Source of the DNA: Chitinivorax tropicus
GTDB lineage: Bacteria; Pseudomonadota; Gammaproteobacteria; Burkholderiales; SCOH01
Assembly: GCF_014202905.1 (NCBI RefSeq)
Contig: NZ_JACHHY010000001.1
Location: forward strand, 275,913 to 339,912
Length of the DNA stretch: 64,000 bases
Direction: 5' to 3'
Below the pieces are notes generated by a model. That model worked only from the letters and a program-made list of their open reading frames with translations. It was not told the DNA's origin and ran no database searches. The translations under genes were made by a program, and so were the position numbers. How positions within the stretch are numbered: position 1 is the stretch's first letter; each line of letters starts with the position of its first letter. Positions 9,491-18,196 of the stretch are shown piece after piece.

Positions 9491-11527
9491 TCAAGGGGCT
9501 GGTATTTCAGTTGGCGCGATCGGTTCGGTCGGGTTTGCCGCTGTACGCCGATGGGCAATCTGCGTAAAAAAACGGGGCACCACGCTGCCATCCCGCGTTT
9601 TCAACATCGGTGGCAGGCTTTGCCAGATACGTTTGCCATAGGGCTTGTCCACCAAGCGCGTGTCGCAGATGATCAAGACCCCCGTATCCCGCTCATCGCG
9701 GATCAGGCGCCCTGCCCCTTGCTTGAGCGTGATGGCAGCCCGTGGCAATTGATATTCGATGAAGGCATTGCGCCCTGCTTTATTGATTTGATCCACCCGC
9801 GCCGACAGTACCGGGTCATCGGGTGGGGCGAACGGCAGCTTGTCGATGACCACCAGCTGCAGGGCATCCCCTTTGACGTCAATTCCCTCCCAAAAGGTCT
9901 GGCTGGCCACCAGGATGGCGTGCTCCGAGGCGCGGAACCGCTCCAGCAATTCGGTGCGCGAGCCTTCTCCTTGCAGCAGCAGGGGATAATCCAGCCCCTC
10001 TTCGGCCAGGCGAGCCTTCACCAGCTCGTGCGCTTCCCGCATGGCCCGCAGGCTGGTGAACAACAGGAACGCCCGTCCCTCGCTGGCCTTCAAGGCTGGC
10101 CAGGCTTCATTGACCACGGCGGCGGTGAATTCGCGGGAGTTGGGCTCTGGCATGTGCTTGGGCACGTAAAGCAGGGCTTGGGATTTGTAATCGAATGGGC
10201 TGTCCCAACAACCAGTTTCGGCATCGAACAACCCCAGCTCGTAACAATAATGTTTGAAATCACCATTGACCGCCAAGGTGGCGGAAGTGAAGATCCATGC
10301 CCGTTTCTGGATGTTGATCTGCTTGCGGAACACCTCCGCCACGTCCAAAGGGGTGCTGTTCAACTGAAAGGCGTGGCTGAACACATCAACCCACAGCACC
10401 GACGGGATGGCAGCGCTGTTTTTCTGCTCGCCCTCTGTTTCCGAGGGCGTTTCCGCCGCGCCGACCTGCCATGCGTGCAGCAGGTCATTTAGCGCCATGG
10501 CACGTTCATGGCAGTTCTTGAGCCCCTCGCCCCGCTCTGCCTGGATTTCCAGCAGATTCAACAGATCGATCAATGCAGCGGCCAGATCGGTCAACGCCTG
10601 ATTGAATGGCACATTATCAGCCAGCGCATGCTTGGGCAGGCGGACATTGTCTTGCTCGAACGCCAGCCGGAAGTCCTTGACCGCCTTCTCCAGCTTGCCA
10701 CAGGCGACGGGCAGCGCCGGAAAGTCCTTGGCCTCGGTCAGGGCCTCGGCGCGGCTGTCTCTTGCAAGCTCCAGCAATTGGCCGCTCGACAGGTTGTCAC
10801 CAAAGAACAGGCTGGCCACCTCCGGCAGTTGATGGGCCTCATCGAAAATCACCGTATTGCAGGCTGGCAGCAGCTCTCCTGCTCCTTCGTCGCGCAGCCA
10901 TACATCCGCGAAGAACAAATGGTGATTGACCACCACCACATCTGCCGCCATGGCTTCCCGTCGGGCCTGCATCACAAAGCACTCTTTGTGGTAAGGGCAG
11001 TCTGCGCCCAGGCAGTTTTCCTTGGTCGAGGTAACATGCGACCAGATGGGTGCATTCTCTGGCACCCCGCCACAGCTGCTTTTGTCGCCGGTGGACGTGG
11101 TATTGAGAAAAGACCGGATCGTTTGCAGGTGGCGGATATCATCACGCGACATGAAGCGGCCATCCATCGCGGCCTTTTCCAGGTGGTAATGGCAGACGTA
11201 ATTGGCGCGGCCCTTCAGCAACGCAATGGTGACCGGCACGCTGAGCGCCTGCCTGACCGTGGGGATATCACGTTGGAACAGTTGATCCTGCAGGGTCTTG
11301 GTGCCGGTCGAGATGATGACCTTGCCGCCGGATGTCAATGCAGGCACCAGATAGGCATAGGTCTTACCAGTGCCCGTACCGGCCTCGGCCACCAGAATGC
11401 CCTGGTTTTCAATTGCCTGCTGCACCGATTGCGCCAGCTCGCACTGCTGGCGCCGTGGACGAAACCCGGCAATGGACTCAGCCAGTGGGCCGGTTTCGCT
11501 GAATAGAAAATCCAGATCCGCCATCAT
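9491..11527 (-). CDS. DinG/YoaA-type ATP-dependent 5'-3' DNA helicase
   Basis: A 678-residue XPD-like superfamily 2 helicase. Walker A is AEAGTGTGKTYAYL near residue 47. The iron-sulfur cysteines lie in YVCHYHLEK and ENCLGADCPYHKECF, the DEAH box is VIFDEAHQLPEV, and the motif VI region is GAGRLIRDERDTGVLIICD near the C-terminus. The helicase resolves replication or repair intermediates and R-loops. The length and FeS pattern fit YoaA/DinG; YoaA in E. coli works with DNA polymerase III subunit chi. The gene is monocistronic and divergent from the downstream methyltransferase gene. Confidence 0.9.
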   Translation of the reverse strand: MMADLDFLFSETGPLAESIAGFRPRRQQCELAQSVQQAIENQGILVAEAGTGTGKTYAYLVPALTSGGKVIISTGTKTLQDQLFQRDIPTVRQALSVPVTIALLKGRANYVCHYHLEKAAMDGRFMSRDDIRHLQTIRSFLNTTSTGDKSSCGGVPENAPIWSHVTSTKENCLGADCPYHKECFVMQARREAMAADVVVVNHHLFFADVWLRDEGAGELLPACNTVIFDEAHQLPEVASLFFGDNLSSGQLLELARDSRAEALTEAKDFPALPVACGKLEKAVKDFRLAFEQDNVRLPKHALADNVPFNQALTDLAAALIDLLNLLEIQAERGEGLKNCHERAMALNDLLHAWQVGAAETPSETEGEQKNSAAIPSVLWVDVFSHAFQLNSTPLDVAEVFRKQINIQKRAWIFTSATLAVNGDFKHYCYELGLFDAETGCWDSPFDYKSQALLYVPKHMPEPNSREFTAAVVNEAWPALKASEGRAFLLFTSLRAMREAHELVKARLAEEGLDYPLLLQGEGSRTELLERFRASEHAILVASQTFWEGIDVKGDALQLVVIDKLPFAPPDDPVLSARVDQINKAGRNAFIEYQLPRAAITLKQGAGRLIRDERDTGVLIICDTRLVDKPYGKRIWQSLPPMLKTRDGSVVPRFFTQIAHRRTAANPTEPIAPTEIPAP

Positions 11528-11628
11528 CTCACGCTACAATCAAACGCCCAATGGTACCAGATCCTTTACAACGAGCAGACATCGGAACCGGCTCGACACT
11601 GACCACGACACATGGAAGAAACGCTGAT

Positions 11629-12210
11629 ATGGCTCAAGACAGCTCGCTACCCGAATTCTGGGAAACCCGCTACCAATCACAAGTCACCCCTTGGGATGCG
11701 GGCGGCACCCATCCCGCACTGCATGATTGGCTGCGGCAACGCCCACCCGGGCGGGTGCTGATTCCTGGCTGCGGGACGGGCCACGAGGTCGTAGCCTTTG
11801 CCAAGGCGGGCTGGGATGTGCTCGCCATCGATTTCAGTGAGGGTGCCATTGCCCAGGCTCAGCAGACATTGGGCGAATTGGGCCGACATGTGGTGTTCGG
11901 TGATTTTTTCCGATTCGACTCCGGGCCTGCTTACGACGTGGTCTTCGAGCGCGCCTTTCTCTGTGCGCTCCCCCGCAGCTGCTGGGCCGAGTATGCCCGG
12001 CGCCAGGCAGAGCTGCTCAAGCCACAGGGTTTGCTGGCGGGCTTCTTTTTCCTGAAAGACACGCCCACCGGCCCCCCGTTCGGCACCAGCCAAACCGAGC
12101 TGGATCAGTTATTGCACGCGGACTTCACCCTGCTGGCGGCGCAGCCTGTCAAAGCGTCCGTGCCCACGTTCGATGGGCACGAATGGTGGCAAACGTGGCA
12201 ACGCCGGTGA
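11629..12210 (+). CDS. TPMT-family class I SAM-dependent methyltransferase
   Basis: A 193-residue Rossmann-fold methyltransferase. The SAM-binding motif I is VLIPGCGTGHEV near residue 44, followed by the acidic end of strand 2 (VLAIDFSEGAI). The opening FWETRYQSQVTPWDAGGTHPAL and the late FFFLKDTPTGPPFGTS match bacterial thiopurine S-methyltransferase-like proteins, which methylate thiols, halides or metalloid compounds. The ATG at 11629 is preceded by GGAAGAAACGCTGAT; earlier in-frame starts lack a site. Substrate unknown. Confidence 0.85.
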   Translation: MAQDSSLPEFWETRYQSQVTPWDAGGTHPALHDWLRQRPPGRVLIPGCGTGHEVVAFAKAGWDVLAIDFSEGAIAQAQQTLGELGRHVVFGDFFRFDSGPAYDVVFERAFLCALPRSCWAEYARRQAELLKPQGLLAGFFFLKDTPTGPPFGTSQTELDQLLHADFTLLAAQPVKASVPTFDGHEWWQTWQRR

Positions 12211-12229
12211 CAACAGGGTACCCGTAGGG

Positions 12230-13012
12230 TTACCCACCGGTACCTGCCCTTACTCGGTAATTACGGCCAAATTGATTATCCCAATGGGTCTGGCCATTCA
12301 CCGTGTAACGGACCGCGTACTCGATTTCCGTGCCGCCACCCGCATCCAGACTGAATGACCACACCTCGAATCCCGCTGGGTTCGGGTTGGGCACAGAACC
12401 ATAGCCGTAGCTGAAGTAAGGCAGATACTGCGCAAAAGCCACACGCTGGGTCTGCCAGCCATCTGTGGTGTAATGCACTTGCACATCCTTGGCGGGGCCC
12501 AGATTCTTCAGCGCTACGTGGCCATGATATTGGCCACCCCAGAAGCGATCGACCAGCGGACGATGATCGACGACGCCCACCACTCCACGGTACAACACGT
12601 CGCCCTGATTGGCATCCAGCTGATAAAGCGCTTGTTGATTGTCGTCGAGATAGGCCTGCCCTTTTACTTGATAGCGGATACGGTAGACGAATGGGCCCGG
12701 TTGGCTGGCTGAGTCATCCGCGCCATGGCCACCGATACCGCCAGACCAGATTTCACTTTCGTCATCAACCTGCCGATTGAATGACAGCGGCGCCTGCCGC
12801 CATGGTTGATTCGGGCGCTGGTATTCGATCACCACCTGCTTGTCGTGCGCGAGATTCCGCACCTTGACATCGAACTGGGTACTTTGCCACTGCAGCCCAT
12901 ACTTGGTCATGACCAAGCTACGCGCATGCAGCAGACTGACTTCATCTTGGGCCACCGCCAGCGCTGGCAAAGACAATGCCCCCAGGATTGCTACCACTAT
13001 ATGTTTTCGCAT
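12230..13012 (-). CDS. secreted protein with two CBM21-like carbohydrate-binding repeats (paralogue A)
   Basis: A 260-residue exported protein: signal peptide MRKHIVVAILGALSLPALAVAQ, then two related beta-sandwich repeats. The second repeat contains VALKNLGPAKDVQVHYTTDGWQ, the PNPNPAGFEVWSFSLD segment, EIEYAVRYTVNG and WDNQFGRNYRV. This resembles glycogen/starch-binding CBM21 domains, where aromatic residues contact glucan. No catalytic domain is present. The start at 13012 has a GAGATGATGAA-type site. It lies next to a paralogue of the same size on the same strand; the two share the repeat layout and several long identical stretches. Binding target is inferred, not shown. Confidence 0.72.
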   Translation of the reverse strand: MRKHIVVAILGALSLPALAVAQDEVSLLHARSLVMTKYGLQWQSTQFDVKVRNLAHDKQVVIEYQRPNQPWRQAPLSFNRQVDDESEIWSGGIGGHGADDSASQPGPFVYRIRYQVKGQAYLDDNQQALYQLDANQGDVLYRGVVGVVDHRPLVDRFWGGQYHGHVALKNLGPAKDVQVHYTTDGWQTQRVAFAQYLPYFSYGYGSVPNPNPAGFEVWSFSLDAGGGTEIEYAVRYTVNGQTHWDNQFGRNYRVRAGTGG

Positions 13013-13085
13013 TTCATCATCTCTTGAATCATATTCATCGATATGGCTGATCAGCCGACCAGCAGACTCCACCAGCCGGGGCTGA

Positions 13086-13874
13086 TCACATCTGACGATT
13101 CGTCAGGCGGGCCTGGTGGTTCTGACCACCATTGTCATCCCAATAGATTTGCCCATTGACCTGGTAACGGACGGCATATTCCACCGCCGTCGCCGCTCCG
13201 ACATCCAGCACATACGACCAGACCTCGAACCCAGCCGGGTTGGGGTTGGTGGTATGGGCATAGGCACTTGCCCAATAGGAGGGCGAATAAGACGCGTAAG
13301 CCACACGCTGGCTCTGCCAATGGTCGGTGCTGTACACCACCTGCACATCCTTGTGATAGCCCAGGTTCTTCAGCACCACGCTCCCGTGGTATTGACCGCC
13401 CCAGAACTGATCCAGGCTACCGGTATGGTTGGTGACCCACACCACAGGGCCATACAACACATCGCCAGCCGTTGGTGCCAGCTGATAGCCTTGGCGCTGG
13501 TTGTCATCCCAATACTGCCGACCATCGGCCTGATATGACACGACAAAATCCAGCGTCATCGGCTGGCCAGGAACGCCGTTGGTGCTGTAATTGGGCAGGC
13601 TGCCGCTCCACAGCGCCTGGCCGTTGCCCAGCATCCGGCTGAAGGTCAACGGGGTAGTCTGCCATTGGCCATCCGCAGCGCGGTGGCGAATCGATACCGA
13701 TTGTTGGCGGCCAAGCTGCGCCACCTGCACATCAAACTGTGCACTTTGCACCGTGATGCCGTACTTATTGCTGACGATACTACGAGCATGAACGAGTGAG
13801 ACTTCGTTGGCCGCCAAGGCTGGAACAGCCCCGAGCAGCATGGTGGTTCCCCACACCAGTGATAAAGGACGCAC
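13086..13874 (-). CDS. secreted protein with two CBM21-like carbohydrate-binding repeats (paralogue B)
   Basis: A 262-residue paralogue of the downstream gene. The GTG at 13874 follows AAGGAA at good spacing and gives a clean signal peptide (MRPLSLVWGTTMLLGAVPALAA); longer upstream reading lacks a site. Repeat 1 starts ANEVSLVHARSIVSNKYG; repeat 2 contains VVLKNLGYHKDVQVVYSTD, TNPNPAGFEVWSYVLD, VEYAVRYQVNGQIYWDD. The tandem arrangement points to local duplication. Like its neighbour it has no enzyme domain, so it may act as a surface or secreted glucan-binding factor. The assignment rests on motif resemblance to CBM21. Confidence 0.72.
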   Translation of the reverse strand: MRPLSLVWGTTMLLGAVPALAANEVSLVHARSIVSNKYGITVQSAQFDVQVAQLGRQQSVSIRHRAADGQWQTTPLTFSRMLGNGQALWSGSLPNYSTNGVPGQPMTLDFVVSYQADGRQYWDDNQRQGYQLAPTAGDVLYGPVVWVTNHTGSLDQFWGGQYHGSVVLKNLGYHKDVQVVYSTDHWQSQRVAYASYSPSYWASAYAHTTNPNPAGFEVWSYVLDVGAATAVEYAVRYQVNGQIYWDDNGGQNHQARLTNRQM

Positions 13875-14294
13875 TGGATTTTCCTTTCTTGTTGTAAGCA
13901 CTGCGGTTTCATCAGGCACCGTGCTGTGGGGGGGGCACAACACCTGACCGACGGTCATTTTCAACATCGATATTGCAGCGCACAAGATAGGGTAAACCCT
14001 CTTCCATCAATCATTTTAGATATATGATTTATTTAATTTTTTTCATAGCAACATTCGAAACAAAGGATGTCGTGAATATAAAATCAGATTTTCATTCTTT
14101 TCTGATATATGGATATCAAAGTGCATATTTACGCCCCATCCACCCACTTGCAAAATCCCCCAACCCGACACCCACCACCTGCGTTCTGAATCCACGCGCC
14201 GGGCCGTGCTCATCAACCGTCAGATCAACAGAAAACCCAGTGAGTTTGATATTCATCAAGGCCGGCACCCCAGGCATCGCGGCACACTCATCAT
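13875..14294. other. intergenic region with an A+T-rich core
   Basis: Between the divergent secreted-protein and DGC genes. Positions about 13990-14125 are far more A+T-rich than the surroundings (runs such as ATATATGATTTATTTAATTTTTTTC), consistent with promoters and possibly a DNA-bending or xenogeneic-silencer target. No gene is supported; a frame crossing it on the plus strand has no ribosome site and overlaps the DGC gene. Confidence 0.4.
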
Positions 14295-14801
14295 ATGAAA
14301 ACGAACACGATCCCATTGGTTTATGCCTGCTCGGGCTGCTCCAGTGCCGCACAACTGGCCAACCATCTGGCGCTGAAGCTGGATCGGACAGGCATTGCAG
14401 AGATGTCTTGTATCGCGGGAGTCGGCGGCGGGGTGCCAGGGCTGGTCAGAACAGCCCAATCCGGGCGACCGATTCTGGCGCTGGATGGCTGCATCATGCA
14501 CTGTGTTGCGGCTTGCTTGGCGCGAGCGGGGGTCGAGCCTGACAGCCATTTGACGCTATCAGCGTTTGGCGTGAAAAAACAACGCCATACCGATTTTGAT
14601 GTAGAACAGGCCGCGCAACTGTGGCCCTGGGTCGAGGCGGCGGCCCGTGAGATCAACCAGGTCGGGCTGGCCCAGGCCACCAGCCCAGACATGCAGCCTG
14701 ATCAGGCCACGACGAACTCAGCCAGAGTGCGATCCTCCAGTGACAATTGCAGTGCATCCCCGGCCTGCAATGGCCCAACGCCCTCAGGTGTGCCGGTATA
14801 G
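14295..14801 (+). CDS. DGC-domain putative zinc-binding protein
   Basis: A 168-residue protein whose first ~120 residues match the DGC family. YACSGCSSAAQLANHLALKLD opens the domain, followed by EMSCIAGVGGGVPGLV, and the name-giving DGCIMHCVAACLARAG carries the Asp-Gly-Cys motif. The conserved cysteines suggest zinc binding; the cellular role is not established. The last ~40 residues (Ser/Thr/Pro-rich) are encoded opposite the 3' end of the FAH-family gene, a 100-base tail-to-tail overlap. That C-terminus looks non-conserved and may simply be read-through to the next stop. Confidence 0.8.
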   Translation: MKTNTIPLVYACSGCSSAAQLANHLALKLDRTGIAEMSCIAGVGGGVPGLVRTAQSGRPILALDGCIMHCVAACLARAGVEPDSHLTLSAFGVKKQRHTDFDVEQAAQLWPWVEAAAREINQVGLAQATSPDMQPDQATTNSARVRSSSDNCSASPACNGPTPSGVPV

Positions 14802-15367
14802 ATCAGGTCGCCAGGCTGCAAAGTGAACACTGTCGATAAGTAGTGGATCAGATAGGCGACGGGAAACAGCATCATCGCCGTATTGCCTTGCTGCCGGCTC
14901 ACGCCATTCAGGCTCATGCTGAACCGGGCCTGGGTGATGTCCGCAATGGCACTGACCGGCTGGAAATCCGAGACACAGGCGGCCCCATCAAACCCCTTTG
15001 CCAACGTCCAAGGCAGCCCTTTTGCCTTGGCAGCGCTCTGCAGGTCGCGCGCGGTCAGATCCAGGCCCACCGCATAGCCTGCAATATGCTGCAGCGCCGC
15101 CGCCTCGGGGATGTGCTTCCCGCCCTGGCCGATCAACACCACCAGCTCGGTTTCATAATGCACATCTTTCGAAAAGGACGGCAGCTGGATCGGCTGCCCG
15201 ACTGGCAACAGGGCTGACGTCGGCTTGATGAAGACCAGCGGTGTTTCTTCCACTCGGTTACCCAATTCAGCGGCGTGGGCTGCGTAGTTTCGACCAATGC
15301 AGAAGATATTGTTGACAGCGACTTGCTGTCCGTGCGGTTGCAAGGTGACGAAGGGCATGGGACGCAT
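14702..15367 (-). CDS. fumarylacetoacetate hydrolase family protein
   Basis: A 221-residue FAH-fold enzyme of the YcgM/FAHD1 size class, which hydrolyses acylpyruvates or decarboxylates oxaloacetate. Metal-binding elements are present: FCIGRNYAAHAAELG, VFIKPTSALLP, HYETELVVLIG (the conserved E-x-E type ligands), YAVGLDLTARDLQ and the C-terminal YTGTPEGVGPLQAGD. The frame opens at an ATG at 15367 with AGGAG only two bases away; an ATG at 15358 would have the same site at 11 bases, so the exact start is uncertain. Substrate not determined. Confidence 0.88.
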   Translation of the reverse strand: MRPMPFVTLQPHGQQVAVNNIFCIGRNYAAHAAELGNRVEETPLVFIKPTSALLPVGQPIQLPSFSKDVHYETELVVLIGQGGKHIPEAAALQHIAGYAVGLDLTARDLQSAAKAKGLPWTLAKGFDGAACVSDFQPVSAIADITQARFSMSLNGVSRQQGNTAMMLFPVAYLIHYLSTVFTLQPGDLIYTGTPEGVGPLQAGDALQLSLEDRTLAEFVVA

Positions 15368-15487
15368 TACTCCTCATAGTATGGTGATCTGCCGATGGGC
15401 ACACATGCCTGGCAGCGGGGTGAATCGAGCCAGTCAACAGCATCTGGGCTGCTATAACTGAATTTCAAGCGACTGTGGACATTCTCC

Positions 15488-16390
15488 ATGACACGGCCAA
15501 TCCTGTTTGTGCTCTGCTTCGCTTTCATGTGCAGTATCAGCAACGGTGTATTGGCCGGGGAACGGTATACTGTCACCTATCCCAGGCCCGACGGGGATTT
15601 CGATGAACGCTCCCGCTACTCCCTGAAGCTGTTGGAGCTGGCCCTGCAGAAAGCCGGGGTAGACTATACGTTACAACCCAGCAAGCTTCCAATGCAGCAA
15701 GGGCGCGCCCTGGTCATGCTTGAAAAAGGGCTGGGCGAGGTGAACATCACCTGGTCGATGACCTCCATCGAGCGTGAGGAACGGCTACTCCCGATCCGCA
15801 TTCCGATCTGCCGAGGTTTGATTGGCTGGCGCATTGCCTTGATCACCGCAGATCAGCCGGATCTGCTGGCTGCGGTGCGCACACGGGCCGATCTGGCCAA
15901 ACTGCTGGCCGGGCAAGGCCATGACTGGCCAGACACGACCATCCTGCGTGCCAACCGGCTCCCCACCCTGGGCGTGGTGGGCTACCAATCACTCTTCAAG
16001 ACGCTGCTGGCGCGGCGATACGACTATTTCCCCAGATCGGTCAGCGAGATCTGGGCTGAGGCGAGCGAGCAACTCAGCGCGGGCATCATGGTTGACCCAT
16101 ACATAGCCATCCATTACCCGGCTGCATCCTATTTTTTTGTCAACAAACAGAACCTTCGCCTAGCCAATTGGGTGCATACTGGGCTGGAGCGCGCGCTGGC
16201 CGATGGCAGTTTCGAGCAGCTATTCCAGCAGGAAATGCGAGACAGCCTGATTGCCGCCCGACTGGACAAACGGGTCATCATCGAGCTGGACAACCCGTTG
16301 CTTCCCCCAGCCACACCGCTCAACCGGCGGGAGCTTTGGTATCGGCCCCGCCTGGCCGCACCCAGCAAGCCTGCGCACCCACCTCAATGA
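15488..16390 (+). CDS. periplasmic type-2 substrate-binding-like protein (orphan)
   Basis: A 300-residue exported protein: signal peptide MTRPILFVLCFAFMCSISNGVLAG, then a type-2 periplasmic binding fold. Recognisable parts are the opening YTVTYPRPDGDFDERSRY, a VNITWSMTSIEREERLLPIRIPI strand-loop region, and GLERALADGSFEQLFQQEM near the C-terminus, as in solute-binding family 3 proteins. There is no adjacent permease or ATPase, so it may be a sensor or an orphan binding protein rather than an ABC component. The Pro-rich C-terminal tail is unusual. It overlaps hslO tail-to-tail by 7 bases. Confidence 0.7.
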   Translation: MTRPILFVLCFAFMCSISNGVLAGERYTVTYPRPDGDFDERSRYSLKLLELALQKAGVDYTLQPSKLPMQQGRALVMLEKGLGEVNITWSMTSIEREERLLPIRIPICRGLIGWRIALITADQPDLLAAVRTRADLAKLLAGQGHDWPDTTILRANRLPTLGVVGYQSLFKTLLARRYDYFPRSVSEIWAEASEQLSAGIMVDPYIAIHYPAASYFFVNKQNLRLANWVHTGLERALADGSFEQLFQQEMRDSLIAARLDKRVIIELDNPLLPPATPLNRRELWYRPRLAAPSKPAHPPQ

Positions 16391-17250
16391 CGGGTGCCGG
16401 TGGCGGGCTGGCTGAGTTGACTGGAAAACACCTGTTCGACATCAACCTTGTCGAATTCATAGCGCGTATTGCAAAACTCGCACTGAATATCGATCGACCC
16501 TTGCTCAGCGAGAACGGCGCGGATTTCATCGATCCCGACCATCCTCAACATGCTCCCCACCCGCTCGCGCGAGCAGGAGCAACGGAACTGGATGGCATGA
16601 TCATCGAAGACCCGTAGATCCTCCTGATGGAACAGCCGGTGCATGATCTCCTTGGGCGGCACCTCCAGCAGCTCCGCCTCGGTCAAGGTGCCGGCCAGGT
16701 GCCCTGCCCGCTCCCAGGCATCCTCATCCCCCTGGCTGTCCGGCAGCTTCTGCAGCAACAAGCCAGTCGCCCGGTGATCGTTGGCCGCCAGCCAAAAGCG
16801 CGTCTCCAGCTGCTCGGATCGCAGCATATAGGTCTCCAGCATGGCCGCAATCGAATCCCCCTCCAGCGACACCACGCCCTGATATGGATGCTGGCCGTTC
16901 TGCGGGTCGAGCGTGATGACAAATTTGCCATTGCCCAACAGCTCACGAATCGGCAGCGGCTTCACCTCACCCTCCCATCGCGCGGTGGCCCGCATCGACA
17001 GATCGGCATTGCACTCCACCACCACCAGACGCACCGCATCCGTCCCATGCATCTGCATGATCAAGGAACCATTGAACTTAAGTGTGGCCGACAACAATGC
17101 CGCCGCCGCCATCATTTCACCGATCATGGCGCGCAGCACGGGTGGATAATCATGGCGGGCCAACACCTCACGATAGGTTTGATCCAAGGTCGCCAACTCA
17201 CCACGGACAGGCGCGCCTTCGAACAGAAAACGGAACAAAGCATCTTTCAT
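16384..17250 (-). CDS. hslO: Hsp33 redox-regulated chaperone
   Basis: A 288-residue cytosolic holdase activated by oxidative unfolding. The C-terminal zinc switch is intact: FRCSCS (CxC, about residues 224-226) and CEFCN (CxxC, about 257-260). The N-terminal chaperone domain shows APVRGELATLDQTY and LMAAAALLSATLKF-type helices. HslO binds unfolding proteins under peroxide or hypochlorous acid stress. It is followed upstream by a proteasome-like gene on the same strand 15 bases away, hinting at a shared proteostasis unit. Confidence 0.95.
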   Translation of the reverse strand: MKDALFRFLFEGAPVRGELATLDQTYREVLARHDYPPVLRAMIGEMMAAAALLSATLKFNGSLIMQMHGTDAVRLVVVECNADLSMRATARWEGEVKPLPIRELLGNGKFVITLDPQNGQHPYQGVVSLEGDSIAAMLETYMLRSEQLETRFWLAANDHRATGLLLQKLPDSQGDEDAWERAGHLAGTLTEAELLEVPPKEIMHRLFHQEDLRVFDDHAIQFRCSCSRERVGSMLRMVGIDEIRAVLAEQGSIDIQCEFCNTRYEFDKVDVEQVFSSQLSQPATGTRH

Positions 17251-17265
17251 GAAACACTCAAACTT

Positions 17266-17835
17266 TCAGGCCACCTTGCTGGTAGCCGAATACAGGGTTA
17301 AAGGCAATGCGGAATTGATATCGAATGTGCAGCCAGCCTCGACACCGGATCTGGCAATCGCTTCAGCATCCAGCTGATCGTACAGCGCATGCATGGCACC
17401 AATGGCATACTCACGCCCCGAGCCGATCGCCCAGAAGCGCTCGAACTGATAGACCTCACGCATGCTGTATACACCGAAGATACCGTGTGGATTGGCGATC
17501 AGCACCGTCATCTGGCTCGACTCGTATGGATCGTCCTCCTCTTCATCCGGCTTCAGGAAGAACTCCTCCTTCAACACCGGGTGCAATTGGCGGAATGTAT
17601 CGAAAATGGCGACGCGATTGGATAAATCAAGCTTCTTCCGCTTGCGTAATGCACTTTGCAGCACCAGATCATGCGCCGCACTCCCCGAAATACCGATATG
17701 ATTCTCGCCCACCTGAAAGATCTTGTTGCTGGCCGAATCAAACGCCGCCGCCAGGCGGGTATCACCAAAAGTGGATTGGCTATCGCCGGCGATTACCGAC
17801 ACCCCATCTTTTCTAACAACTACCAGTGTCGTCAT
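17266..17835 (-). CDS. Ntn-hydrolase of the HslV/proteasome superfamily, BPH-type
   Basis: A 189-residue protein starting MTTLVVVRKDGVSVIAGDSQST, as in HslV, where removal of Met exposes the catalytic Thr. The downstream ISGSAAHDLVLQSALRKRK and FWAIGSGREYAIGAMHALYD segments match the proteasome-beta fold. No HslU-type unfoldase lies next to it. Betaproteobacteria are known to carry an HslV-related protein called BPH that forms double heptamer rings, and this gene fits that description better than HslV. The ATG at 17835 is chosen because it places Thr at position 2; the frame extends 8 codons further upstream. Placement beside hslO suggests a proteostasis role. Confidence 0.75.
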   Translation of the reverse strand: MTTLVVVRKDGVSVIAGDSQSTFGDTRLAAAFDSASNKIFQVGENHIGISGSAAHDLVLQSALRKRKKLDLSNRVAIFDTFRQLHPVLKEEFFLKPDEEEDDPYESSQMTVLIANPHGIFGVYSMREVYQFERFWAIGSGREYAIGAMHALYDQLDAEAIARSGVEAGCTFDINSALPLTLYSATSKVA

Positions 17836-18196
17836 GACAAACCGTACGGATAAAATCACATTTTAGCGGAATTGGCCCACCGACAAGAACTGTAACGACA
17901 TCCCCCCGACCGGCCAAGCCACATGCAGGGCGAATCTGCGTTCCAAACAAGCGTTTGATCGGCTTTTTTTGACTTACCCGTCAAATCGTTGCATCATTAG
18001 GCCGGACTTCAATCCGGGCGCCCATTACCACACTGTCGAAGCCTGACTGGCCACCGCTGGCGGCGATTGCAGATTTACCTCGCGATATCATGCAGATATC
18101 ACGATATCCACATGTGCAATTCAAGACTTCGCATCAGCTTGGTTTGTTCTATTGTAGACACGGGTATGCCCGCTACACGATTTAAAGGGGATCAGC
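17836..18196. other. intergenic region upstream of ETF-QO
   Basis: No gene is visible. It separates the divergent BPH-type and ETF-QO genes and contains a 16-base palindrome described separately, plus the AGGGGATCAGC ribosome site for the GTG start of ETF-QO. The gap is long enough for about a 190-base 5' leader. Confidence 0.5.
17969..17984. promoter_or_regulatory. palindromic operator, LiuR/FadR-like box
   Basis: TTGACTTACCCGTCAA has 5-bp half-sites TTGAC/GTCAA with 6-bp spacing. It resembles the MerR-type LiuR box (TTGACGTAAACGTCAA in comparative genomics of branched-chain amino acid regulons), matching 13 of 16 positions. Its left arm coincides with a -35-like TTGACT; a weak CATCAT lies 17 bases on. 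The ETF-QO gene downstream is a reasonable member of such a regulon. Assignment to LiuR is inference. Confidence 0.45.

Noticed and set aside
9551..11506. Two long plus-strand frames opposite the helicase gene
   Set aside because: Antisense shadows of an intact DinG/YoaA-type gene.
14024..14542. Plus-strand frame starting in the A+T-rich gap before the DGC gene
   Set aside because: No ribosome site, unusual composition, and it overlaps the DGC gene in another frame.
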